A DNA stretch of 34,024 nt from Marinomonas foliarum. Lineage in GTDB: Bacteria; Pseudomonadota; Gammaproteobacteria; Pseudomonadales; Marinomonadaceae. The translations under genes were made by a program, and so were the position numbers. The stretch lies in NCBI RefSeq assembly GCF_003337275.1, contig NZ_QPJQ01000042.1:1-34024 (forward strand), given 5' to 3'. Under the pieces are notes generated by a model. The model was not told where the DNA came from. It saw only the letters and a program-made list of their open reading frames with translations, and searched no databases. Positions 1-9,974 of the stretch are shown here, one piece after another. Each line of letters opens with the position of its first letter. Positions within the stretch are counted from its first letter, which is position 1.

Positions 1-680
1 GCGGTTTGATAATGATTGGCCAACTTTTGATAGCTGTCGTTCAGCCTTGGCTCATAGCGATTGGCTCTCGTTACCGCACTGCGTAGATTATCAGGAACCA
101 ACAGCTGTGGAACGCCCCCGAAGTGTTCGAACGCATTAACATGAGCTTCTAGCCAATCGCACTTACCCTGGCTTGGGAAGGCTTCCACATAGGTGTAATT
201 AGAAGCGCCTAAGGTCGCCTCGAACACTTCGGCTTGTCGAACTTCGCCCGTTTCAGGATTAACCACTTGGATCCTAGGCCCGCAGTAGTCAATAAACAGT
301 TTGTCACCAGCTGTGTGAAGTTGGCGCATGCTGCGTTTCTGAGTTTTAAACCAACGAGTGAAGTGCTCGCAGAACTGCGTGTAGGCGTAAGCTTGCTCTT
401 GATATTGCTCGTGATATTCCTGCCACAACAGCATCTTCGTCATGCCCTTACGTCGAAGTTCGACCGCGTATTGAGTGAAGTCAGGCATGACTTTCTTACG
501 ACTGGTTTTCTTTGAATGGTAGAGAACGTGCGTCAAATCGGTGTCGCAACAGTGCTCAGGCAGTGGCCATCCTAATTGACTTTGTTTAAAGCGAGTTAAG
601 AGTTCCGATATCGTGGAAGAGCCGAGATTGAGGCAAGAAGCGATACTACGATTCGATAGGCCGCAGTCGTACTGTAGTGG

Positions 681-1843
<1,163 letters not shown>

Positions 1844-2040
1844 TGAACACCTCTCTTAATATGGCAATATTACCACCTAAAATGGTGTCCGGTTTTATTA
1901 GACCACTACATACTTCAGCCGTAAAACCTCTTTAATTTTATTCATTGGGGTTCTCTTTTTGGTCATGGTCGCTTCCTTACCTTCTAGTTTTAGAAGTAAA
2001 GAATAGCGAGCTATTGATTTAAAAGAGAAAAAAGAAGGAT

Positions 2041-2150
2041 TTCGGTCATTCCGACCGCACATTTCGCTAATCCGATCACTGATTTCGGAGTTCGCTTAAA
2101 AGTGGCCGGATCATACCGAAATGGCTGTTCGGAATGCTCCGAAATATGCA
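2041..2150. repeat. IS21 terminal repeat region
   Basis: Between istA and the element end the sequence repeats the word CCGAAAT and related TTCGG blocks several times, plus AGTGGCCGGAT at 2101-2111. The outer half matches the opposite end (32592-32640) in the pattern GTGGCCGGAT, ACCGAAATGG, GGAAT and TGC.TATT. These are the likely transposase-binding repeats. The base after 2150 begins ACTTATCA. Confidence 0.65.
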
Positions 2151-2198
2151 ACTTATCAAAAGTCGAGTGGAAAACGCTAAATTTGACTACACAAATAT

Positions 2199-2377
2199 CG
2201 GTTATTAATTGAGCATTTTTGCAAGTATGCTATTATCAATTTTGACTATTAAATATCTATTAAAGCACTTTAATACACATTTCATGTAAATTTAATTACC
2301 TCATAAATTTCTGATTTAATTGGATTAAAGTGTATTAAAGACATGTTAGGTATACATGTGCAGTACCCTCCGGAGGG
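2199..2377 (+). repeat. Left copy of the long direct repeat bracketing the island (candidate att/end site)
   Basis: 179 bp that recur as an imperfect copy at 27508-27687 in the same orientation, roughly three quarters or more identical by eye and beginning and ending with the same words (CGGTTATTAATT... and CGGAGGG). Inside is an 11-bp inverted repeat, CTTTAATACAC at 2268-2278 and GTGTATTAAAG at 2330-2340, separated by exactly 51 nt. The right copy has the same arrangement with a compensating base change and the same 51-nt gap. The identical block ATACATGTGCAGT lies near the outer edge. No coding potential is visible. I infer a recombinase-recognised end; it could also be a decayed duplicated regulatory region. 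Confidence 0.75.
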
Positions 2378-2524
2378 ACTATATATTTAACTAATAGTCT
2401 TCAATCAGCATTAAATGTCCTTCGCTTTTTGTGACCATATGGTGAGTAAAATGATTTTTAGCTAAGGAAGATGCGAATAAGTCCCGTGCATGAGACAATT
2501 CATTTTTAACCTTCGAGCCTAACC

Positions 2525-3499
2525 ATGTCACATCAACTCACTTTTGCCGACAGCGAATTCAGCAACAAACGTCGTAAAACACGTAAAGAGATTTTCTTGG
2601 CTCGAATGGATGTGCTGATGCCGTGGAATCAGCTTGAAGCCGTTATTGAGCCTTTTTACCCCAAAGCAGGAAAAGGAAGAAGACCGTATCCGTTATCCAC
2701 CATGTTTCGCATTCACTGTATGCAGCATTGGTACAACATGAGCGACCCTGCTATGGAGGATGCGCTTTATGAAATCACGTCCATGCGTTTGTTTGCTGGA
2801 TTGTCGCTGGACAGTGCTATCCCGGACCACACAACCATCATGAATTTTAGGCACTTACTGGAAAAGCATAAGCTCTCCCGTCAGCTGTTTAAAGAGGTCA
2901 ATAAGTGGTTGTCTAGCGCTGGGATTTATCTAAAAGAAGGCACCATTGTCGACGCCACCATTATTGAAGCGGCTAGCTCGACTAAAAATAAAGCAAAAGC
3001 ACGCGATCCAGACATGCACCAGACTCAAAAAGGTAAGCAATGGTTCTTCGGGTTAAAAGCTCATATTGGTGTAGACGCGAGAACAGGCCTGGCGCACAGT
3101 TTAAGTACAACAGCCGCCAACGTACATGACATCACAGAGACAGAAAATCTGCTTCATGGTGAGGAGCGCTTTATCTCAGCGGATTCAGGTTATCGAGGTG
3201 CACAAAAACGAGAGGAATTAAAAGACATCGAGGCGGATTGGCTGATTGCAGAAATGCCAAGTAAGGTGCGTCTTCTCAAGAGACACCCGAGAATCAACAA
3301 GCAACCAATCCGAACAGAATACCTCAAAGCCAGTATCCGAGCAAAAGTAGAGCACCCGTTTCGGATCATAAAGCGACAGTTTGGCTTTAGGAAAGTGATC
3401 TATCGAGGGCTGGCGAAAAACGACAACAAACTGGCGATGCTGTTTGCCTTATCTAATGTGTTTAGAGTTGACCAGATGATACAGGCGGCAAGGGGTTAA
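2525..3499 (+). CDS. IS5-family transposase
   Basis: 324-residue DDE transposase of the IS5 type: an N-terminal DUF772-like segment ([32 protein letters not shown]) followed by the DDE_Tnp_1 core. Aspartates lie in GTIVDATII and ISADSGYRG, and the glutamate in the [14 protein letters not shown] block. It differs from the copy at 29605-30579 at under 20 residues by eye (about 95 % identity) and appears intact. It catalyses cut-and-insert of its own element; no cargo is carried. Confidence 0.93.
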   Translation: MSHQLTFADSEFSNKRRKTRKEIFLARMDVLMPWNQLEAVIEPFYPKAGKGRRPYPLSTMFRIHCMQHWYNMSDPAMEDALYEITSMRLFAGLSLDSAIPDHTTIMNFRHLLEKHKLSRQLFKEVNKWLSSAGIYLKEGTIVDATIIEAASSTKNKAKARDPDMHQTQKGKQWFFGLKAHIGVDARTGLAHSLSTTAANVHDITETENLLHGEERFISADSGYRGAQKREELKDIEADWLIAEMPSKVRLLKRHPRINKQPIRTEYLKASIRAKVEHPFRIIKRQFGFRKVIYRGLAKNDNKLAMLFALSNVFRVDQMIQAARG

Positions 3500-3511
3500 T
3501 CCGTTCAAAAT

Positions 3512-3545
3512 CCACTAAACAAGGCTAAATAAGCTTGCTTAGTGG
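3512..3545 (+). terminator. Hairpin after the IS5 transposase
   Basis: Starts 13 nt after the stop codon: arms CCACTAAACAAG (3512-3523) and CTTGCTTAGTGG (3534-3545), 11 of 12 positions paired. There is no immediate T-run, so it may be a weak terminator or a 3' stabilising structure. The other IS5 copy has a hairpin at the same place built from different bases. Confidence 0.45.
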
Positions 3546-3651
3546 TGAAAAGCATCAAAACAGATGGAATCCTGTGCTTTTTTATTTGGAAAAGAGAAGT
3601 TGAGTGTTTTGCAACTTCTTAATCGTAGTTTCCCTAACTTGGAGCAGCTTT

Positions 3652-3870
3652 TCAGAGCACGCGTTTTAGTAGCTCATTTGGCTCACAATCAAAGTAGTCA
3701 CATAGTGCACTAAGTGTATCTGTATTGGTATTGTAGCCTGGCTGATTGGCTATCCTAGTCAAAGTAGCCCTACTTATACCTATATCTTGACTTACTTCTC
3801 CGACAGTAATTCTCCTGCCTTCTTTAAATGATTTCTCATCGAGTAATTGCTTAAACATGACACGCAGCAT
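3652..3870 (-). CDS. Small Xre/Cro-CI family repressor
   Basis: 72 residues, almost entirely one helix-turn-helix domain of the HTH_26 (Cro/CI) type: VGEVSQDIGISRATLTRIAN gives the recognition helices and LSALCDYFDCEPNELL the C-terminal helix. The ATG at 3870 has a GGAGAA ribosome site 6 nt upstream. The gene is divergent from the excisionase-like gene at 4010 across 139 bp packed with TGAGTCAT sites, so it probably represses the integration module and itself, as a phage CI-type switch would. An IS5 element lies just past its stop and may have removed downstream genes. Confidence 0.85.
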   Translation of the reverse strand: MLRVMFKQLLDEKSFKEGRRITVGEVSQDIGISRATLTRIANQPGYNTNTDTLSALCDYFDCEPNELLKRVL

Positions 3871-3908
3871 TGTTCTTCTCCAATTAGAGTTTTTCCTATT
3901 GTATCAAA

Positions 3909-3994
3909 TGAGTCATATTTGAGTCATTTTTATCTTGACTGAGTCATTAAAGCCTACTATTGTTCTTTTATGACTCAAATGAGTCATAAAAGAA
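3909..3994. promoter_or_regulatory. Operator array of TGAGTCAT sites between divergent genes
   Basis: The octamer TGAGTCAT (or its complement ATGACTCA) occurs five times: 3909-3916, 3920-3927, 3940-3947, 3970-3977 (complement) and 3980-3987. The last two form a palindrome with 15-bp perfect arms, TTCTTTTATGACTCA and TGAGTCATAAAAGAA (3963-3994), around a 2-nt centre. The sites fill the gap between xre and the excisionase-like gene and overlap the likely rightward promoter. The natural ligand would be the adjacent Xre protein; that link is inferred. Confidence 0.75.
3935..3963 (+). promoter_or_regulatory. Candidate sigma-70 promoter for the excisionase/integrase operon
   Basis: TTGACT at 3935-3940, a 17-nt spacer, then TATTGT at 3958-3963. 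One TGAGTCAT site overlaps the -35 box and spacer and the large palindrome starts at the -10 box, so binding there should block polymerase. The -10 match is only fair (4 of 6). Confidence 0.45.
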
Positions 3995-4009
3995 TCAATA
4001 GGATCTATT

Positions 4010-4225
4010 ATGAATCAAAAATACTTAACAACCGAAGAACTTTCTGAGTGTATCAAGTACGACAGTAAGACCATACGTCGCAAATTAAAAGACACGGTTC
4101 TTATCGAGGGCATCCATTATTTTCGACCGTTCGGTGGTCGCAAAATTTTGTACATCTGGGAGCAGATAGAGGAAGACATGTTTAAAGTGCCTGCTATTAA
4201 CACATTGATGGCTGGTGTCCACTAG
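4010..4225 (+). CDS. Small HTH protein, probable excisionase/recombination directionality factor
   Basis: 71 residues with an N-terminal MerR/AlpA-like helix-turn-helix (LTTEELSECIKYDSKTIRRK) and a short wing with GGRKILYIW. An AGGA box lies 8 nt before the ATG. It ends 9 bp before the integrase start, in the usual place for a phage or island Xis, and shares its promoter. A purely regulatory role (AlpA-like activator of the integrase) is equally compatible. The call rests on size, HTH and position; no family-specific motif is decisive. Confidence 0.6.
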   Translation: MNQKYLTTEELSECIKYDSKTIRRKLKDTVLIEGIHYFRPFGGRKILYIWEQIEEDMFKVPAINTLMAGVH

Positions 4226-4234
4226 GAGTGGTAT

Positions 4235-5455
4235 ATGGGAAGCATTAACGTTAGAAGCGGTAAGTTGCTGCTGGGTTTTCGTTTTAAGGGTGAGCGCTGC
4301 CGTGAGCAGACTAAGCTGATGGACTCCCCTGCGAACAAGAAGCGAGCAAAGCAAATTCTTGATCGCATTGAGGCTGAAATTACATTGGGCACATTTAAGT
4401 ATTGGGATTATTTCCCAAATAGTAAAAAGGCTAAGTTGTTCAGAGAGCAGGGTGAAATACTGGCTGAGCATGTTGAGAAAAAAACCAGAAAAACGCTCTT
4501 GTTTAAAGAGTTTGCAGAGCTTTGGTTTGATGAAAAAAAGATCGAGTGGAGGAATTCACATGCTCTTTCAGTGAGGAATAGCATTGATGTGTACTCAATA
4601 CCTTACTTCGGTGAAAAAGAAGTCGGCAGCATCACAAAAGCAGACATACTAAATTTTCGTTCAACTCTCGCCAAAGAACTTAAACGAAAAACTAGTGCTC
4701 TTAAGCCTGCATCAATCAACAAGATAATGACACCTCTTCGAATGATTATTAATGAGGCCGCCGACCGATACGAGTTTACCTCTCCTTGGAAAGGAATTAA
4801 ATCGTTAAAAATCATGAAAACAGACATAGATCCGTTTTCTTTAGATCAAGTAAATTTGATTATTCAGTTGGTTAGAAGAGACTTCAAAAGTTACTTCACA
4901 GTGCGGTTTTTTACGGGAATGCGTACTGGCGAAGTGGATGGTCTTAAATGGAAATATGTTGATTTTGAAAAACGGCAGATTCTAATTCGTGAAACCTGGG
5001 TAAAAGGGGAGTTTACTTATACTAAAACAGATGGCTCGCAGCGTGAGATTTACATGTCTCAGCCTGTCTATGACGCATTAAAAGCGCAATACAAAATGAC
5101 GCATGATCAGGAGTTAGTATTTTGCAATATTGATGGTACGCCTCTTAGAAGTGACACTGTGACGAAGCGTATTTGGTATCCACTGCTAAGGCTGTTGGAT
5201 CTCAAGAAACGACGCCCTTACCAAACACGCCACACAGCAGCGACGTTGTGGTTGGCATCGGGTGAAAATCCAGAATGGATTGCTCGTCAGATGGGGCATA
5301 CGACGACGGAGATGTTATTTCGCGTTTACTCTCGGTATGTACCTAACCTGACTCGACAGGACGGTTCAGCATTAGACCGTTTATTACAGAGAGAAAGTGC
5401 TGCAATGCTTGGAAAAAGTGACTCGAGTTCCGCTGAAGGGGAGAAAACACTATGA
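4235..5455 (+). CDS. int: Phage-type tyrosine integrase
   Basis: 406-residue site-specific recombinase. Domains in order: an N-terminal arm-binding domain of the DUF3596 kind (about 1-65), a SAM-like core-binding domain (about 88-185) and the catalytic domain (about 195-385). The catalytic arginines are R230 (GMRTGE) and R332 (YQTRHTAAT), then H355 (QMGH) and nucleophile Y365 (RVYSRYVPN). The first histidine of the HxxR box is a tyrosine, as often in this integrase branch. AGGAG lies about 8 nt before the ATG. The 3' end overlaps the next gene by 4 nt. It probably moves a phage-like or satellite element; its att site is not identified in the window. Confidence 0.92.
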   Translation: MGSINVRSGKLLLGFRFKGERCREQTKLMDSPANKKRAKQILDRIEAEITLGTFKYWDYFPNSKKAKLFREQGEILAEHVEKKTRKTLLFKEFAELWFDEKKIEWRNSHALSVRNSIDVYSIPYFGEKEVGSITKADILNFRSTLAKELKRKTSALKPASINKIMTPLRMIINEAADRYEFTSPWKGIKSLKIMKTDIDPFSLDQVNLIIQLVRRDFKSYFTVRFFTGMRTGEVDGLKWKYVDFEKRQILIRETWVKGEFTYTKTDGSQREIYMSQPVYDALKAQYKMTHDQELVFCNIDGTPLRSDTVTKRIWYPLLRLLDLKKRRPYQTRHTAATLWLASGENPEWIARQMGHTTTEMLFRVYSRYVPNLTRQDGSALDRLLQRESAAMLGKSDSSSAEGEKTL

Positions 5456-5709
5456 CACAATCAAATATTTGGGTGACACCTCAGGCATTAAAAACATCAC
5501 AAATGTTGATCGATGACCTTCATATAAACGACGGTGTTGGGCTTGCTTCAATCCTCAATGTCTCGCCAGTATTTTCGAACTTTGAAGCTGTGTCACTATG
5601 GGTTCAAGATAAGCTAACGAGTGACTACGAGCGTTTTTCGAGTTATGAGGTGCTCAGAGGTTCGTTAGTTGGAAGTGTTCCTGCATTTCTTCAAGGGGAC
5701 TGCTGGTAA
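5452..5709 (+). CDS. Small protein of unknown function coupled to the integrase
   Basis: 85 residues, start ATG overlapping the integrase stop (ATGA), so translation is probably coupled. No signal peptide, membrane segment or motif I recognise; composition is soluble and slightly acidic, with a short predicted helix near ALKTSQMLIDDL and a C terminus ending in DCW. A terminator-like hairpin follows 26 bp after the stop. Being kept in an overlap with int suggests a role in integration, excision or stability, but this is inference. Confidence 0.65.
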   Translation: MTQSNIWVTPQALKTSQMLIDDLHINDGVGLASILNVSPVFSNFEAVSLWVQDKLTSDYERFSSYEVLRGSLVGSVPAFLQGDCW

Positions 5710-5735
5710 AACGTTATAGATAATAACAATAAATA

Positions 5736-5766
5736 AGGGCTTAGCTGTTTGTGCTAGGCCCTTTTT
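5736..5766. terminator. Rho-independent terminator between convergent operons
   Basis: Stem AGGGCTTAGC (5736-5745) and GCTAGGCCCT (5753-5762) with a 7-nt loop, followed on the plus strand by TTTTT. It ends the integrase operon; on the minus strand an AT-rich tail (TTATTTATTG) could let it also end the long defence operon. Confidence 0.7.
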
Positions 5767-5778
5767 CATGAGTGGTTT

Positions 5779-6549
5779 TTATCCATTTAAGTAGACTTCA
5801 GCCATACCATCGAGTTTGGCTTTTACTTCTTTCCAGTTGGGCATGACTTGTGTGAGTAGTCGCCAGAATCGCTCGCTGTGGTTGTGTTCGGCAATGTGAC
5901 AAAGCTCATGAAGTATCACGTAATCAATGCATTCCTTAGGTGCTTTCACAAGGTGAGGGTTGAGCATTAATAGGCCTTTGGCGGAGCAGCTCCCCCATTG
6001 TTTTTTCATTGCCATCACACGAAATGATGGCGTGTCTGTCACCCACGTGGTTTTGCTGAGTATTTCTGTCAGTCGTTGTTGAAACAGCACTTGAGCTTTA
6101 TTTTTGTACCATTGATCAACGAGCGCTTTTACTTTCTTGGTACGCTCTTCGTGATCCTGCTGAAATGTTACCTGTAGTTGGCCACGACTCAGTTTGACGT
6201 TGTTTGTTTGGTTAGTATCCACCAGCACTTTTAAAACATAACGTTTGCCTAAATAAAATTGTGTTTCGCCACTGACGTAATGCTTCGGTATCACAGTATT
6301 TTTTTGCTTAGCAAACGCTTCGATGCTTTGCCAAATCCATCTAGCTCGCTTTAGCACAGCTTTTCTTATGAGCTCTTCAGACGCATCAAAAGGGGCTGAG
6401 GCTGTTACTTTTTGGTCCGGATACACTTTTATCGTAACTTTTCGGTTACTTTTTAACACATCATCACAGGCCGCTAGTTTACGAATGATGTGATATTGAA
6501 TGGCGTTGTCTCCATATGTAAAAAGACCAGTTTCACCGGGTGTTGTCAT
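5779..6549 (-). CDS. YgjP-type zinc metallopeptidase-like protein (DUF45)
   Basis: 256 residues. The zinc motif HELCH is near residue 211 and is followed by AEHNHSERFW, giving HExxH plus a third histidine, as in the YgjP/DUF45 (SprT/WLM-like) family. Upstream, the KKQWGSCSAKGLLMLNPHL stretch is also typical. The protein is cytosolic. It follows hsdR by 6 bp and is the last gene of the leftward operon; such metallopeptidases are common companions of hsdR genes, though their role (possibly turnover of the restriction subunit) is not established. Substrate unknown. Confidence 0.85.
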   Translation of the reverse strand: MTTPGETGLFTYGDNAIQYHIIRKLAACDDVLKSNRKVTIKVYPDQKVTASAPFDASEELIRKAVLKRARWIWQSIEAFAKQKNTVIPKHYVSGETQFYLGKRYVLKVLVDTNQTNNVKLSRGQLQVTFQQDHEERTKKVKALVDQWYKNKAQVLFQQRLTEILSKTTWVTDTPSFRVMAMKKQWGSCSAKGLLMLNPHLVKAPKECIDYVILHELCHIAEHNHSERFWRLLTQVMPNWKEVKAKLDGMAEVYLNG

Positions 6550-6555
6550 TTCGCC

Positions 6556-9500
6556 TTACCCTCTTGCTAAGCCTAAACGTGTAATTTTTAGAACTTCTTC
6601 TATCAATTTTTGAGCGTTATCGAGACCTATAGAAACAAATAACACGGGTAATAACTTCATGCTGATGGCGTTTTCAATTTCAGCTGGATTAATAGAATAT
6701 TCTGCAACAGCCGTTGTAACAGCCTCATCAATTTCAAACGCGAGAGAAACCAAACGACTATTATCCAATGATTTTTCAGATAAGAGCTCATCATCAAAAA
6801 GAAGTTTGAATAATCCGAAATAGGCCTGTGCATGTCTGTTGAGCTTTCCAGACGCGTCGACAAAATCGTTTGGCATGTCTGGCATCTTGCGTTCTTTAAT
6901 ATCTTGTTCAAAGTCGGCAAATAAAATGTACTGTTTGACCGGCGCATCAAACATGGCTTTCGCATCCTCAATGGCTTTTTTTAGAAGATTAGAAAAATGC
7001 TCCTGAGCATAAGGGTCATCTGCCAAATCCTGTTCAATCATTTTGGTGATACGCCCCGTAATTTTATCAGTTTGATTTCGAGCTTCATCGCTGGTCATTT
7101 CTTCTGGTTGTGCGTGCCTACCCAAATTACCTACCAAATAGGCGCCTTCAGGCTCTTTTATTTCAATGCCGGCAATATGCTTGTCGAGCAAGCTTCGAAT
7201 GTCTTCTGAGTATTCGTCATAGTTGATGGTTTCATTGGCATCTTCACGGACTTGTAGCCGCAATTCAACAAACGATTTTAAATCACGTTTATACAGATCC
7301 CGTTTGTTCTCAGCCGAGGAAGTACCATCAAAAAATTTGTCCTCAAAGTAATTGGCTGATTGAAGGGCAACCTTCATACAATTAGAAAATGCAGTGAGAG
7401 CGGCATAGAAATCGTCTCTTTTCTTCGAATTTGCATCACTAAAATGCCCGTCTGATTCGCGGATTTTTGGCGCTAATGCTTGTCTTAATGCGGGGCCATC
7501 TTGCTTGTTTTTCACATCATCAAAAATGGCCCATAAATCACGATGTAAGCCTGGGAGTTTTTTGTACTCCATGTCCATTCGGTTGTATAAACCCTTCAAA
7601 TCATCAATCTCGAAGCCCTTTTGTGTTCGCTCGGCCAAGTCTTGATACTTATCGATTGTGGTATCTAGTTCCTTTAAAATGCCGCGATAATCAATTAAGT
7701 AACCAAACTGTTTTTTGTTGTGTAAGCGGTTTACCCTAGCAATTGCTTGTATCAAATTGTGTTCTTTGAGGGGTTTATCAATATACAGAACGGTATTTTT
7801 GGGCTCGTCAAAGCCTGTTAATAGCTTATCGACGACGATCATGATATCGGGGCCTTCATCACGGCTGAACTCATTAATGATCGCTGAGGTATATGCCTTT
7901 TCATCACCACGATACGTTTTTGCTACGTTATTTTTCCACCACTTTTGGACGATGTCTTTGCTTTCTTGATCCACATCTTCGTGTCCTTCACGGGTGTCTG
8001 GCGAAGACATAGCAAGTACCGAAGTGACTTTGCCAATTTTATCCAAAGCATATTGGTAGCGAACGGCCGTGGCTTTTGAGTCGCAAGCCAACTGACCTTT
8101 TAAATGTCTTTGTTTAAAGTTCTGGAAGTGGTCAGAAATATCGTGAGCAATTAGCTCAATACGACCCTCGGTCTGATAAATTTGGCCTTTCTGGGAAAAC
8201 TTCCTTTTCAGATCCGATTTTTGTTCGTCTGTAAGCTTTTCGGTAATGCGATCGAACCAGGCATCGATGGCTTTGTCATTCACATTTAAATCGGGAATGC
8301 GCTCTTCATACAATAGAGGTGTGACCGTCTGGTCTTCAACGGCCTGTTGCATGGTGTAGGAGTGAATGATCTTACCGAATTTATTTTCTGTCTTATCGTC
8401 TTTTAATAGGGGGGTTCCGGTAAAGGCAACAAAAGCGGCTTTTGGTAAGGCTTGTCGCATCCGAATGTTGTTTTCGCCGTTTTGACTACGGTGGCCTTCA
8501 TCCACCAAAACGATAATATTTGGGCTGTCGTTAAAACAGTTCTTTTGTTTTACCGCGGAGCCAAATTTATTGATGATGGAAAAGATGACTCGTTCGTTGC
8601 CTTGGCCGATTTGCTCTGCTAACCGCTTACCTGATGTCGCCATAGCCTCTTTTTTATCTCGTACGGTAAATACCCCACCGGATGAAAAAGTTCGGCTTAG
8701 TTGATCTTCTAGGTCTATTCGGTCGGTAACAATGATTACTCGGCACTGGGCGAGCTCTTCAAACCAAATCAAGGCTTTGGATAATAATACCATGGTAAAG
8801 GATTTGCCGCTGCCGGTGGTGTGCCAGATTACACCACCTTCTCGTGCGCCAGCAGGGTCAAACGTACTGATACGCTCTATTAACGCTTTAATACCAAATA
8901 CTTGCTGATAACGAGCAATGATTTTGCCTGCTTTTTTATCAAATAAAGTGAATAAGCGGGTCATTTCCAGTAAACGGTCGGGGCGTAGTAAGCAAGTGAT
9001 GATCCTGTCTTGATCGGTCACGGCCAAATCTCCGGCGCTTATTAACGACTCGTATCGTGTTCTAGCGAAGGTGGGTCGGTGATCAAAAAGCCGGTTGAGC
9101 TGTTGATCGTCTAAGGCCTGATTTTTCAAACGGATAAACTCAGCTTCTGTTATTCCATTGTGAGAGTCTTCTTCTTTCCACTTAGCCCAAAACTTTTCAG
9201 GTGTGCCGCAGGTGCCATATAAACCATCGTGACCATTGACCGAAAGCAATAACTGACTGTAGGCATAAAGGTGAGGAATTTCGGTTTGGCCTTGATTGCG
9301 AATATGCTGAGAAATCGCCTCGGTATTTGTTGAGCGACCTTCCTTTTTTGAGTCTGGTCGCTTGGCTTCGATTACCGCTAGAGGAAGACCATTTACAAAG
9401 CAGACAATATCGGGAATACGGTTACTGGTACCTTCTGCGTTCTTGACCACCAGCTCTTCAGTGAAATGAAAAGAATTGTTTTCAATATTGTGCCAGTCGA

Positions 9501-9897
9501 TTATCTGAATCGTTGGAGAGGCTTTTTTCCCATCTATAAACTCAGTAACACTGATGCCATACAGTAAGGCATTATAAATTTTTTCATTGGCTGCTTTTAA
9601 CCCAAGGTTCATTGCAGGGTTCAGCTCATGAATGACTTTATCAATAACGGCATCGGACAGTAGGTATTTTTTTCCGGCAAAGGGAAAGGACTGCTTTGCT
9701 AAGAACTGTTTTAATACGGGGAGCAAGATCACTTGGTGAGTGCTTTTTTTCTCTATGCCTGCGTGGTTGCCACGTAGGGCTTCGCACTTATCTGGTGGAA
9801 TAAAGGTGTAGCCCAGATTTGAGAGTAAAGACAACGCTGGGATTTTTGCGCTGAATTCTTCCGAGTAACTGACGGCTTTAGGCGGAGTTATGTCCAT
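6556..9897 (-). CDS. hsdR: Type I restriction enzyme, R (motor and nuclease) subunit
   Basis: 1113 residues, normal length for HsdR. The nuclease domain shows PDIVCFVNGLPLAVIEAKRP near residues 163-180 (PD-ExK type). The SF2 translocase follows: Walker A TGSGKS near 360, DEGH box near 465, FTGTP near 492, and the later TGFDEP and QAIARVNR motifs. It translocates and cleaves unmethylated DNA with HsdM and HsdS. It is separated from hsdS by about 6 kb of CBASS and Septu genes in the same orientation, an unusual split for this operon. A 77-bp gap separates it from ptuB. All key motifs are intact. Confidence 0.96.
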   Translation of the reverse strand: MDITPPKAVSYSEEFSAKIPALSLLSNLGYTFIPPDKCEALRGNHAGIEKKSTHQVILLPVLKQFLAKQSFPFAGKKYLLSDAVIDKVIHELNPAMNLGLKAANEKIYNALLYGISVTEFIDGKKASPTIQIIDWHNIENNSFHFTEELVVKNAEGTSNRIPDIVCFVNGLPLAVIEAKRPDSKKEGRSTNTEAISQHIRNQGQTEIPHLYAYSQLLLSVNGHDGLYGTCGTPEKFWAKWKEEDSHNGITEAEFIRLKNQALDDQQLNRLFDHRPTFARTRYESLISAGDLAVTDQDRIITCLLRPDRLLEMTRLFTLFDKKAGKIIARYQQVFGIKALIERISTFDPAGAREGGVIWHTTGSGKSFTMVLLSKALIWFEELAQCRVIIVTDRIDLEDQLSRTFSSGGVFTVRDKKEAMATSGKRLAEQIGQGNERVIFSIINKFGSAVKQKNCFNDSPNIIVLVDEGHRSQNGENNIRMRQALPKAAFVAFTGTPLLKDDKTENKFGKIIHSYTMQQAVEDQTVTPLLYEERIPDLNVNDKAIDAWFDRITEKLTDEQKSDLKRKFSQKGQIYQTEGRIELIAHDISDHFQNFKQRHLKGQLACDSKATAVRYQYALDKIGKVTSVLAMSSPDTREGHEDVDQESKDIVQKWWKNNVAKTYRGDEKAYTSAIINEFSRDEGPDIMIVVDKLLTGFDEPKNTVLYIDKPLKEHNLIQAIARVNRLHNKKQFGYLIDYRGILKELDTTIDKYQDLAERTQKGFEIDDLKGLYNRMDMEYKKLPGLHRDLWAIFDDVKNKQDGPALRQALAPKIRESDGHFSDANSKKRDDFYAALTAFSNCMKVALQSANYFEDKFFDGTSSAENKRDLYKRDLKSFVELRLQVREDANETINYDEYSEDIRSLLDKHIAGIEIKEPEGAYLVGNLGRHAQPEEMTSDEARNQTDKITGRITKMIEQDLADDPYAQEHFSNLLKKAIEDAKAMFDAPVKQYILFADFEQDIKERKMPDMPNDFVDASGKLNRHAQAYFGLFKLLFDDELLSEKSLDNSRLVSLAFEIDEAVTTAVAEYSINPAEIENAISMKLLPVLFVSIGLDNAQKLIEEVLKITRLGLARG

Positions 9898-9974
9898 ATT
9901 AAATACTCTTTAACTGATTGATCTCTCAGGACCAAAGGCTACTGTTTTAAACGTTTATTTTTAATGTGGTTGAG

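Larger units (their letters stand above)
2466..3633 (+). mobile_element. IS5-family insertion sequence, copy 1
   Basis: A 1168-bp element. The left end GGAAGATGCGAATAAG and the reverse complement of the right end GGAAACTACGATTAAG are imperfect inverted repeats. A 4-bp direct repeat CTAA flanks it (2462-2465 and 3634-3637), as IS5-family elements make. It holds one rightward transposase. A second copy in the opposite orientation is at 29472-30638. The insertion separates the left island repeat from the xre gene; its right end is only 18 bp from the xre stop codon. Confidence 0.92.

Noticed and set aside
234..515. 93-codon plus-strand frame
   Set aside because: Lies fully antisense to the istA coding sequence, with no ribosome site or recognisable product.
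4085..4471. 128-codon minus-strand frame opposite the excisionase and integrase
   Set aside because: Shadow of well-supported genes on the other strand, with no family match.
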